This document shows positions 1 through 7,773 of a stretch of 64,000 nucleotides of DNA, in pieces (within the stretch, counting starts at the first letter, position 1; each line of letters starts with the position of its first letter). The translations under genes were made by a program, and so were the position numbers. Below the pieces are notes generated by a model, which saw only the letters and a program-made list of their open reading frames with translations, searched no databases and had not been told where the DNA came from. This DNA comes from Fodinibius salipaludis (GTDB taxonomy: Bacteria > Bacteroidota > Rhodothermia > Balneolales > Balneolaceae), in assembly GCF_002287075.1 (NCBI RefSeq), contig NZ_NSKE01000006.1:124001-188000 (forward strand), in the 5' to 3' direction.

Positions 1-2216
1 TGTTGACTAAATGGCTGTAAACGATGCTTAGTAATCAGATCATCGGGATTTATATCATAGCCTTCTTCGAGGTAATCGATAAATTCCCTGAGCACCACCG
101 ATGGAGGAAAATCGGTATCCTGGCGGTTACTCTGTCCCACATAACTGAAATAAAGATGAGATCGAGCCGAAAGCAGGGTTTCCAGAAACAGGTAACGATC
201 TTGTTGTGATTCTACCGGATCTCCAACCTCAGGATCCAGATGCATCAGATCAAATTCGATAGGTATTTTCGATCGCGGAAAAGCCCCTTCATTCATCCCA
301 ATCATTCCAATTACCTCGAATGGGATACTTCGCATAGGCATCAGTGAACTAAATGTCACCCCCCGGCCAATACGTCCACCGCCTGTGGATTGTGACTTGA
401 GTTGTTCGGCAAGCCATCGTCGTATAATTGAAAAAGAGATCGGTCTTTCAAACTCCACCAATTTCGACTGCTCGGCCAATGCTGATATTCCCTCCCTAAT
501 CTTGTTGATCTCCCAAAAATAATCACGATTATCCGGAAGAAAACCCTTTATGACCTCAAGTAAGACTTCACGCCACTCTTCCGGTTTCCGGGAGGTATCC
601 ATACGATTGGAAATATCGAACAACCGGTTGAGAAAAAATGATATTTTCCCGGCCAAATTTGCGTCATCGGAAGTCTCAACTTCGTTATACGCATAAATAT
701 TGTTGTAGAGCCGGTCATCTGATGAACGCATGGCATACCCCAGAAGAATACGCCGCAACCCCGCTCGCCACGTAAAGTGATCGCTCTCGGGCAAATCCAA
801 GTCCTTTTTGTCCTTTCCATCAATACCCCAGCGGATTTTGTTATCTCCCACCCACCGTTCGATACGGTTTAACTCATCTTCAGTAAATCCAAACCTTTCC
901 CGAATGGGATTGCTATCCAGCAAATCAAGCACATCGGTGACTTTAAATCGACTTTCACTGAGCTCCAGAATGTTCAAAAAGGTATCGGTAGCCGGTTGTT
1001 CTCCCCCTATCGCACGATCTGCAATAGCGTATGGAATCTTTGGCTGCCCTTCATCCGGAGTGGCAAAAACAGCTTCAATGAATGGAGCATAAGTCTCGAT
1101 ATCAGGAGTCATAACTAAAATTTCATCAGGACTAAGCTCCGGATTTTCATCGAGCAGGGCCAACAGCTGATCGTAAAGCACCTCTACTTCGCGCATGGGA
1201 CTGTGACAGTTGTGTACCTGTATGGATTGATCAGCAGGCGGAACTTCTAACTTGTGCCCCGACAGGGAATCATCATTTCTAAAATCAAATTGAACAGCCG
1301 TAAATAAAGACTGTTTCGATGGCTTTGATCCACCAACAAGTTTAACATCTACATTCGTGTTGTCCGAAAACAGGGACATAAAATTCGCCCCTTCCTGCCC
1401 CATTGACTGTAGCAATGGATTGTTGAACTGCTCACTTTCGTTAATACCGGGATCAACAGAGAGATGATAAAAATGGACCTCTGTCAGTTTTGAAAGCTTA
1501 GTCATCGTTTTGATAAAAGCCCGAGAAACAGACGACACCCCAAATACCGAAATGCGATCGGGCAATTCATCTACAGGTAATTTATCTTCCTTTTTATCTT
1601 CTATATTTTGCCAAACGTGATTTTGTAACTTGGCTCGATGCAGATGGGACCCCTCGTAAGTTTCTTGCCAATGACTTATTAACCTTCTCCAAAGTTCAGC
1701 CTGCCATTTTTCGGCCTCCGTATTTTGTGTATTTAATTCTTCATCTGTTTCCCAGTCCAGTATCATTTGCGGGCGATAAATGAGGTACTGATCAAAGACA
1801 TCGGCAATTTTGGAAGCCAGCTTCCAACTTCTCATCGCACGTTGTTCAGGATCTTTTTCATCGATATAATGGCGTAAATTCTCAAATTGATCCAAGAACT
1901 GTTCATCTTCAAAAAGCTCCATCAGCGTCCACGTCATGGGGCCACGATCAGACGGCAGGATTTGGGGAATATCCTCATCCATAAGACGAATGAGACTCCA
2001 GATACGCTCAGAAGGAAATTCAAACTCCAAATTCGCGGCAATTCCATTTCCGTTTGGATGTTCCGCCATCCGCAAGGAAAGCCACTGCCCAATACCATGA
2101 TTCTGAACCACAAAAATTTCCTTATCCAGCGGATTTGAGAGCGGATTTTCATCCAGCTCCCGAAAAAGCCGGTCTGCCAGTTCTTCCAGTTCAGTACCGT
2201 AATAAAATTTGAGCAT
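1..2216 (-). CDS. recC: Exodeoxyribonuclease V gamma subunit RecC (partial, C-terminus outside window)
   Basis: RecC is the Chi-recognising scaffold of the RecBCD helicase-nuclease, which processes double-strand breaks in the cytoplasm for RecA loading. The visible 738 residues start MLKFYYGTELEELADRLF and contain the family's early signature FVVQNHGIGQWLSLRMAE. A later block, VEVLYDQLLALLDENPELSP followed by DEILVMTPDIE, is typical of the inactive helicase-like core of RecC. The open frame runs off the left edge without a stop; full-length RecC is about 1100 residues, so roughly a third is missing. I took the ATG whose product begins directly with this conserved N-terminus; no upstream alternative looks better. 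RecB and RecD would be expected beyond the left edge. Identification is by recognition of family motifs, not by a search. Confidence 0.85.
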   Translation of the reverse strand, partial: MLKFYYGTELEELADRLFRELDENPLSNPLDKEIFVVQNHGIGQWLSLRMAEHPNGNGIAANLEFEFPSERIWSLIRLMDEDIPQILPSDRGPMTWTLMELFEDEQFLDQFENLRHYIDEKDPEQRAMRSWKLASKIADVFDQYLIYRPQMILDWETDEELNTQNTEAEKWQAELWRRLISHWQETYEGSHLHRAKLQNHVWQNIEDKKEDKLPVDELPDRISVFGVSSVSRAFIKTMTKLSKLTEVHFYHLSVDPGINESEQFNNPLLQSMGQEGANFMSLFSDNTNVDVKLVGGSKPSKQSLFTAVQFDFRNDDSLSGHKLEVPPADQSIQVHNCHSPMREVEVLYDQLLALLDENPELSPDEILVMTPDIETYAPFIEAVFATPDEGQPKIPYAIADRAIGGEQPATDTFLNILELSESRFKVTDVLDLLDSNPIRERFGFTEDELNRIERWVGDNKIRWGIDGKDKKDLDLPESDHFTWRAGLRRILLGYAMRSSDDRLYNNIYAYNEVETSDDANLAGKISFFLNRLFDISNRMDTSRKPEEWREVLLEVIKGFLPDNRDYFWEINKIREGISALAEQSKLVEFERPISFSIIRRWLAEQLKSQSTGGGRIGRGVTFSSLMPMRSIPFEVIGMIGMNEGAFPRSKIPIEFDLMHLDPEVGDPVESQQDRYLFLETLLSARSHLYFSYVGQSNRQDTDFPPSVVLREFIDYLEEGYDINPDDLITKHRLQPFSQ

Positions 2217-2350
2217 TATGCCTTGCTTGATCGGGTCACAGCATTAATTTTAAGAGGTTTCAAAAACAGAAAAAACCGAACAAAAGTAAATACAGTTCTC
2301 ACAAAATTGTCGATGAAATAACTCCGAGAGATTGCAACTATAAAGTAGGT

Positions 2351-3097
2351 CTATTTTTGTACAGTCTCTAAATAATCCCGAATACGCTGCGCGTTAACTC
2401 CAATATCACCACGACCAATACGCGAAACGGAGCGGACATCAATTCTACTTCGATCAGCTGTCTCGGCCGTATCAATGCGAATTACCACATCATCAATAAA
2501 ACCGAACCAAGGCAACTTGTCATAGGCCTCAATAATTCCTCTTTCTTTGTCCTTTGTGACGATCTCTTCCCACGGCATCTCTTCTGCAGCTGCAAGCGCG
2601 CGGTCAAAAGCCTCACCGTACCCCTGTTCCAAATACAGTGTTTCAATATCTGGATAGGCCTCCCGCTGTAAATCAGCTTTCTCCTGATCCCCATAGGTGG
2701 TATCATTGGGAGCATCAGCCCTCAACGGCACGACATTGCGGAATTCCGGCGGATTCTCAATATCGGTGCTAATATCATGAATAGGTGGATACTTCTGCGC
2801 CTCAGTAAACCAATAGCCCAGTGTTCCCATCACCGCTATACTTAACACCACTCCGACAAATGTAATACCCACTCCTTTCACCTCGGGGTTATTGTGACGC
2901 GTAAACCCAAAAAAAAGCGCCAGTGAAAATCCGATCAAGGCCAATACCCCGCTGCCCGGCAACAGCCAGGTAAATGCAGTACCAAGGCCCCACCAATTCC
3001 ACTGATATCCGTAGCCCGAAAGAATTAATACCAACGCTCCTACAATTCCGAAACCCAAACTCGTCCATGCCCAGGTTGACGTTTTTTGTTCATCCAT
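2351..3097 (-). CDS. DUF1499 family membrane protein
   Basis: A 248-residue protein with three hydrophobic segments in its first 110 residues (about 10-30, 42-64 and 75-97), followed by a soluble DUF1499 domain. The domain begins near YPPIHDISTDIENPPEFR and ends with the hallmark DVRSVSRIGRGDIGVNAQRI. DUF1499 proteins have no settled biochemical function; the domain is widespread in Proteobacteria and Bacteroidota and is often attached to membrane helices, as here. The soluble part probably faces one side of the inner membrane. It lies 134 bases upstream of recC and just downstream of an EamA transporter, all on one strand, but the gap gives no strong reason to assume an operon. Confidence 0.8.
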   Translation of the reverse strand: MDEQKTSTWAWTSLGFGIVGALVLILSGYGYQWNWWGLGTAFTWLLPGSGVLALIGFSLALFFGFTRHNNPEVKGVGITFVGVVLSIAVMGTLGYWFTEAQKYPPIHDISTDIENPPEFRNVVPLRADAPNDTTYGDQEKADLQREAYPDIETLYLEQGYGEAFDRALAAAEEMPWEEIVTKDKERGIIEAYDKLPWFGFIDDVVIRIDTAETADRSRIDVRSVSRIGRGDIGVNAQRIRDYLETVQK

Positions 3098-3141
3098 AAT
3101 CTTGACAATATTTTCTGATTAGTTTTTGTACCTTTTAAAAT

Positions 3142-4038
3142 TTATTTAATCGTATCCGTATTTTTAAACTGTATCAACACAAAGGCAGCCAGCACCAAAA
3201 GCATTCCCACAACCTGAAAAGCTGTTAATACATCATTAAATACAAAAACCCCCAACAAAGTAGCAACTAAAGGTTCTACCGTTGCTGCTATGGAGGCCCG
3301 ACCACTTTCCACCATCGAAAGCCCCATCGTATACAGATAATACGCTAAGGCGGTTGGAAAAAATCCAAGTCCCAATATATTCAACCATACATGAGCAGAT
3401 TGCAGATCACTCGTTGAAATCGTTATGCCGCTGAAAGGCAACATTACAACCGAAGCAAAAATAAAAGTGTATGTTATAACCGTAAGCGGATGATATTTTT
3501 TGAGGGCATGCTTTCCAAAAATGCTGTAGAGCGCATAGCCAAATCCGGACCCCAGTCCCACCAACATACCATACCACGAAATGTGCTCCACACCAATAGG
3601 AAAAACTTTAACCACAAGCACACATCCCAAAAGTGTTAGAATAAGTGCTCCTATTTTTCTGGAGGTCATCGGCTCTTTAAAGAAAATGCGGGACAATATC
3701 ACCACAAAAGCAGGTCCGGTGTACAACAGTATGACTGCCACCGAAAGCGAAACTTCCTCTATAGCCGTAAAATAGGCCCAGTTGAAAAATACAACGCTAA
3801 AAATGCCAGTCCCGATAAAACTCATCGAATCTTGTAAATCAATTTTCAGCAACTCGGTATTTTTGATTGCAACAAACAAAACCAGCATCACCGAAGCACT
3901 TACAACGCGAAGTGTCACAATTTGGAACGCCGTAAAACCTGCCCGGGAAAGTTGTTCAATAAAAAAACCGATGATCCCCCATAAAGCGGCACCGAGAAAA
4001 ACATAGATGTAAGGTAGACTATATCTTGAATCAGACAA
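3142..4038 (-). CDS. EamA/DMT-family permease
   Basis: A 298-residue, very hydrophobic protein with about ten predicted transmembrane segments arranged as two EamA repeats (roughly residues 8-140 and 150-290). The motifs GAALWGIIGFFIEQLSRAGF near the N-terminus and ESGRASIAATVEPLVATLLG near the C-terminus are characteristic of the drug/metabolite transporter superfamily. Members export amino acids, nucleotides or metabolites across the inner membrane, but the substrate cannot be read from sequence. Length is normal for the family. It is divergent from the E1 dehydrogenase gene and 45 bases upstream of the DUF1499 gene on the same strand. Confidence 0.85.
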   Translation of the reverse strand: MSDSRYSLPYIYVFLGAALWGIIGFFIEQLSRAGFTAFQIVTLRVVSASVMLVLFVAIKNTELLKIDLQDSMSFIGTGIFSVVFFNWAYFTAIEEVSLSVAVILLYTGPAFVVILSRIFFKEPMTSRKIGALILTLLGCVLVVKVFPIGVEHISWYGMLVGLGSGFGYALYSIFGKHALKKYHPLTVITYTFIFASVVMLPFSGITISTSDLQSAHVWLNILGLGFFPTALAYYLYTMGLSMVESGRASIAATVEPLVATLLGVFVFNDVLTAFQVVGMLLVLAAFVLIQFKNTDTIK

Positions 4039-4169
4039 TAGAATCGAACAATTTTATTTCTTTATAACGTTGCACAGAGAATACACAGAGTTTTACGAAG
4101 AAACCAGATATCATTGACGCTACAATGAAAAACCCGATTTATGTATTAATAAGAAACTCATAAATCTTC

Positions 4170-4200
4170 CAAAAATTTGTGCAGCAAGTTGCAATTTTTG
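4170..4200. other. Bulged hairpin upstream of the E1 dehydrogenase gene
   Basis: The arms CAAAAAT and ATTTTTG pair over 7 bases, and inside them TGCA pairs with TGCA around the loop GCAAGT, with a 3-base bulge (TTG) on the left arm. The structure lies about 70 bases before the E1 start codon, between divergent genes. It could be an operator or an RNA leader hairpin; nothing here distinguishes these. Confidence 0.35.
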
Positions 4201-4267
4201 ATTAACTACTGCATGTTAGGCTTTCAAAATATGAGTTGAACAGCGTAGACATTTCCCAAAATAATTA

Positions 4268-6253
4268 ATGATTGACCCACAAAAACAAATCACTGAATCC
4301 GAAGCCCTCACTCTCTATAAAAACCTGCTTCTTCCCCGTCGTATAGAAGAACGCATGCTCAAACTCCTGAGACAAAACAAAATCAGTAAATGGTTCTCCG
4401 GTATGGGACAAGAAGCCATTTCGGTCGGAGTCACCTCCGCCCTTTCGGGGAAGGATTACCTGCTTCCTATGCACCGAAACCTGGGACTCTTTACTACCCG
4501 TGGAGTCGATCTGTACACACTGTTTTGTCAACTTTTGGGCAAGGCCAACGGTTTTACCGGCGGACGTGATCGCTCCTTCCACTTCGGGGTGCCCGAAAAG
4601 AGAATTGTAGGCATGATCTCTCACCTTGCTGCCACCATGCCCGTTGCTGATGGATTAGCTTTGGCTTCTAAACTGCGCAAGAAAAATTTTGTTGCCGCAA
4701 GTTTTTGCGGGGATGGCGGGACCAGCGAGGGCGAATTTCACGAGGCGCTGAACTTAGCTGCCGTCTGGAAACTTCCGGTCATTTTTGTGATTGAAAACAA
4801 CGGCTACGGTCTCTCTACTCCCACCAGTGAGCAGTTTGTTCCACAAGATCTTGTGGATCGCGCCCGGGGCTATGGCATGCGAGGCATTAAAATTGACGGT
4901 AATGATGTTTTTGCGGTAATGGATGCGGTATCTGAGGCCAAAGAACATGCCCTGAGCGACGGTCCCACTTTTATAGAAGCCAAAACCTTCCGCATGCGGG
5001 GTCATGAAGAGGCTTCCGGTACCTTTTACGTTCCCGATGAAAAGTTCGAAAAATGGGGAGAGAAAGATCCTATCGAACGCTTTGCCCGGTGGCTTAAATC
5101 CGAAGATATTGTTTCAGGAGATGATCAATTAGCTTCTATACAGGATGAAGTTGATAATCAATTTATGCCTGACTTGGAAAAGGCCCTCAAAGCTGATGAT
5201 CCTGAATTTAATCTACAGGAACAAACCAATCGTGTTTTTACCCCAGTCGATTACTCCCATACACCATCGTCTAATAGTTCAGATTCCGAAAAACGCTTTG
5301 TCGATGCTATTCAGTTTTCACTGCGGCAGGCATTTGAAGAGGATGAGGAATTCATCATCATGGGACAGGATATTGCCGAATACGGCGGGGTATTCAAAAT
5401 TACGGAGGGGTTTGTTGATCAATTTGGCAAAGATCGTATTCGCAACACGCCTATCATTGAAGCCGGTGCTTTAGGATGTGCCTTGGGCTTGGCTCTTGAG
5501 GGTTTTAAACCGGTGGTAGAAATGCAGTTTGCTGATTTTATTTCTTGCGGATTCAATCAAATCATTAACAATATTGCCAAGGGACAGTATCGCTGGATGC
5601 CCCCCCTTAATATTACCATTCGTGCCCCGCATGGAGCAGGCGTTGGTGCCGGTCCTTTCCACTCAGAATCCCCTGAGGGCTGGTTTATGCAACATCCGGG
5701 TCTCAAAATTGTGGTTCCTTCATCCGTTGAAGACGCGCAAAACTTACTGTACAGTGCGCTGTATGATCCCAACCCCGTACTATTTTTCGAGCATAAAAAA
5801 CTCTATCGCAGTATCCGTTCCGTAACTCCTGATCATTGTAGCCTCGAAGAACTCGGAAAAGCGAATGTAGTCCGTAACGGAACCGATGCCACCATTATCA
5901 CCTACGGTATGGGCGTCCACTGGGCACAGGAGATTGCTGATGAATACTCCTCCCAAGGGACAAATATTGAAATTGTTGATCTACGCTGCCTGGCTCCACT
6001 TGATTTAGAGACTGCCAAACAATCAGTCGCCAAAACCAATAAAGTACTGCTTCTCCAAGAACCCTCAACTACGCTGGGACCTATGAGTGAGCTTTCATCT
6101 CTTATCACCGAGGAATGCTTCGAAAAGTTAGATGCCCCGGTGATGCGCTGCTCCTCGCTGGATATTCCCGTACCTTTTAGTCCTAAGTTGGAAAAGCATT
6201 ACCTTGCAGATGACCGTCTAAAGGAAACCTTGGAAAAGTTATTAGCATATTAA
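4268..6253 (+). CDS. Fused 2-oxoacid dehydrogenase E1 (alpha+beta), branched-chain type
   Basis: Thiamine-diphosphate-dependent E1 of a 2-oxoacid dehydrogenase complex, with the alpha and beta subunits fused into 661 residues. Residues 1 to about 325 are E1-alpha: the ThDP motif begins GDGGTSEGEF at 148 and ends at the NN pair at 177-178. Residues from about 350 are E1-beta, with EYGGVFKITEGF, RNTPIIEAGALGCALG and FHSESPEGWF. It decarboxylates a 2-oxoacid and transfers the acyl group to E2 lipoate. The resemblance is to branched-chain (2-oxoisovalerate) E1 more than to pyruvate E1, but substrate choice is inferred. No E2 or E3 gene is adjacent, so it must be served by genes elsewhere. Natural alpha-beta fusions of this kind are known in Bacteroidota. 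The ATG follows AT-rich DNA with no clear Shine-Dalgarno. Confidence 0.88.
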   Translation: MIDPQKQITESEALTLYKNLLLPRRIEERMLKLLRQNKISKWFSGMGQEAISVGVTSALSGKDYLLPMHRNLGLFTTRGVDLYTLFCQLLGKANGFTGGRDRSFHFGVPEKRIVGMISHLAATMPVADGLALASKLRKKNFVAASFCGDGGTSEGEFHEALNLAAVWKLPVIFVIENNGYGLSTPTSEQFVPQDLVDRARGYGMRGIKIDGNDVFAVMDAVSEAKEHALSDGPTFIEAKTFRMRGHEEASGTFYVPDEKFEKWGEKDPIERFARWLKSEDIVSGDDQLASIQDEVDNQFMPDLEKALKADDPEFNLQEQTNRVFTPVDYSHTPSSNSSDSEKRFVDAIQFSLRQAFEEDEEFIIMGQDIAEYGGVFKITEGFVDQFGKDRIRNTPIIEAGALGCALGLALEGFKPVVEMQFADFISCGFNQIINNIAKGQYRWMPPLNITIRAPHGAGVGAGPFHSESPEGWFMQHPGLKIVVPSSVEDAQNLLYSALYDPNPVLFFEHKKLYRSIRSVTPDHCSLEELGKANVVRNGTDATIITYGMGVHWAQEIADEYSSQGTNIEIVDLRCLAPLDLETAKQSVAKTNKVLLLQEPSTTLGPMSELSSLITEECFEKLDAPVMRCSSLDIPVPFSPKLEKHYLADDRLKETLEKLLAY

Positions 6254-6552
6254 CTTTCTTATTGATGATATCATCTATTTTGAAAGGCTTCTTATCGCCT
6301 GGCTATGGGCTTATAAGTACAAAGGGATTGCTATTATAAGGCCGATGTCATTGCCCTTACTATCCCAGTGAGTCTGTCCTTATAATGCCGGAAGGAACGT
6401 ATCTATAAGCCCACGAGCAGAGAGTAAAAACGGATTCTTCTGATAGAGACACACCATAAACTGCGGCGAAATGTTAAAAGTCCACCAAATAATGGTCAAA
6501 ACTATGAAAAACCCCGGTGGACTATAACATCACTTAACGGCTTTCAAAAACA
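6254..6552. other. Intergenic region between convergent genes, with inverted repeats
   Basis: No credible coding sequence is visible in this 299-base spacer. It holds a long nested hairpin (annotated separately). It also has a second inverted repeat, GTCCACC at 6480-6486 and GGTGGAC at 6516-6522 (29-base loop), close to the stop of the mannosyltransferase gene. Neither has an adjacent uridine tract, so they are not classical terminators. Confidence 0.6.
6306..6413. repeat. Three-tier symmetric hairpin, candidate structured RNA or palindromic element
   Basis: Three nested inverted repeats share one axis. The outer arms are TGGGCTTATA (6306-6315) and TATAAGCCCA (6404-6413). The middle arms are ATTATAAGG (6333-6341) and CCTTATAAT (6378-6386). 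The inner arms are TCATTG (6348-6353) and CAGTGA (6366-6371, with one G-U). The spacers between outer and middle arms are exactly 17 bases on both sides, and the outer stem can extend by about four pairs after one mismatch. It lies between convergent genes and lacks a T-tract. It may be a small structured RNA, a REP/MITE-like element or an unusual 3' end structure. Confidence 0.5.
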
Positions 6553-7686
6553 TCAAGATAGGGCAGATATAATTTCTATATCACGGCATTCTTCAAACAT
6601 TGCATCAAATTCATCAATACGCTGTGACCAATCGAGGTGCTTGTTGATGTTTTGCAGGGACGCTTTAGGCAGCGGTTTGGATTCTTCTGTCAATAGATCC
6701 TTGAGATAATGAAAAAGATCGTCTTCGGTATCATACAAAACGGGAGCATGCAGCAAGGGTTTGTGCAGGTTTTCGGGGATCAATTCCGGGTAGTGAAGTC
6801 GATTAGGCACTAACGGGTGACATCCACAATAAATAGCTTCCATGATCGCTACGCAGAAAAACTCGTAGGTTGCCGTAGAAACCACAATATCACCACTGTG
6901 AAGTAATCGGCTGTAGTTTTCACGGTCTTCAACATATCCGAAGTGCGTAATGTGTCGACCGTATCGCTCCCAGGCTTTTTCGAACTCTTCCGGCTTCTCG
7001 TGCTGGGTATCGCCCGCTAAAATTAAATCAAAAGTAAGGTCGATGTCATCAAGACGATTCAACACGCGAAAAAACATGGCGGGGTTGCGATCAAACTGCC
7101 AGCGTTGATTCCAGACAATCACCGGATTATCATTTTCCTTACGCTGATCGGGCTGAGCATCAAAGCGCTTTAAATCAAGTCCGGGATACAGTACCACACT
7201 CTTGCCGGCAATTTTATCCACCGGATAGTAGTATTTGTCATCGGGATAACCTTCCAAAAATTCCGGCAGTGCCTTCAAAAAGTCATCCCTATGGAATTCG
7301 GAGGAGAAAATAAGTCGATCCGCCGAAAGCATGCTTAAATAGTTGAGGTAGCAGTAGGTTTGATCCCGCTCCTCTCCCTCCGGCATTGGCTGAGTAAACT
7401 GATTCTCATGCATATACATTACTTTAGGCACCTCTGAAAAGCGGGGATTTGTCAAAGACAGAAAAGCCGGCAGGTTCGTCATACTGCTGACCAATAGCAG
7501 GTCGATCCCTTCTTCAACCTCCTGAGTCATTCCCGCCAGCACCACCGAATTGCCGTGCATACGCCACTTTCGCCCCTTGTAACTAAGGTTAATCGGGATG
7601 ATATTATGCCGGGAGTATTCTTCCAATCCCTTTAAAAATGCTTTATGCGAACCGCTAAAAAACGGTTCAACGGCCAGAATGTTCAT
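6553..7686 (-). CDS. tRNA-queuosine alpha-mannosyltransferase homologue (DUF3524/QTMAN-type glycosyltransferase)
   Basis: A 377-residue GT-B glycosyltransferase. Its N-terminal half matches what I know of the DUF3524/QTMAN_N domain of vertebrate GTDC1, which mannosylates queuosine in tRNA-Asp: ILAVEPFFSGSHKAFLKGLE, KWRMHGNS, LLVSSMTNLPAFL, and VMYMHENQFTQPMPEGEERD. The C-terminal half has a GT4-like nucleotide-sugar domain (VWNQRWQFDRNPAMFFRVL, STATYEFFCVAIMEAIYCGC with the E-x7-E-type acidic pair). It probably transfers a sugar, likely mannose, to queuosine at tRNA wobble position 34. Bacterial function is inferred from homology. It lies 87 bases downstream of mutL on the same strand. Length is normal for the family. 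Confidence 0.75.
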   Translation of the reverse strand: MNILAVEPFFSGSHKAFLKGLEEYSRHNIIPINLSYKGRKWRMHGNSVVLAGMTQEVEEGIDLLLVSSMTNLPAFLSLTNPRFSEVPKVMYMHENQFTQPMPEGEERDQTYCYLNYLSMLSADRLIFSSEFHRDDFLKALPEFLEGYPDDKYYYPVDKIAGKSVVLYPGLDLKRFDAQPDQRKENDNPVIVWNQRWQFDRNPAMFFRVLNRLDDIDLTFDLILAGDTQHEKPEEFEKAWERYGRHITHFGYVEDRENYSRLLHSGDIVVSTATYEFFCVAIMEAIYCGCHPLVPNRLHYPELIPENLHKPLLHAPVLYDTEDDLFHYLKDLLTEESKPLPKASLQNINKHLDWSQRIDEFDAMFEECRDIEIISALS

Positions 7687-7712
7687 TGGTTAAATAATTT
7701 ACAACGTTATTC

Positions 7713-7738
7713 AGTTCCTGAAGCAAGTTCAGGATGAC
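7713..7738. repeat. Short dispersed-type palindrome (TCCTGAA/TTCAGGA)
   Basis: The stem TCCTGAA and TTCAGGA flanks a five-base loop and is followed by TGACA. Read on the minus strand it becomes TGTCATCCTGAAC..., a form of short repeat scattered through intergenic regions of many Bacteroidota-like genomes. It lies between mutL and the mannosyltransferase gene. The pheS-pheT spacer shows related TGTCAT-bounded arms. Confidence 0.4.
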
Positions 7739-7773
7739 ACGATAACAAAAAATTTATCACTTGTTTTCAATAA

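Noticed and set aside
4073-4090. CACAGAG repeated twice, 4 bases apart
   Set aside because: Common low-complexity intergenic pattern; too short and unstructured to be a distinct element.
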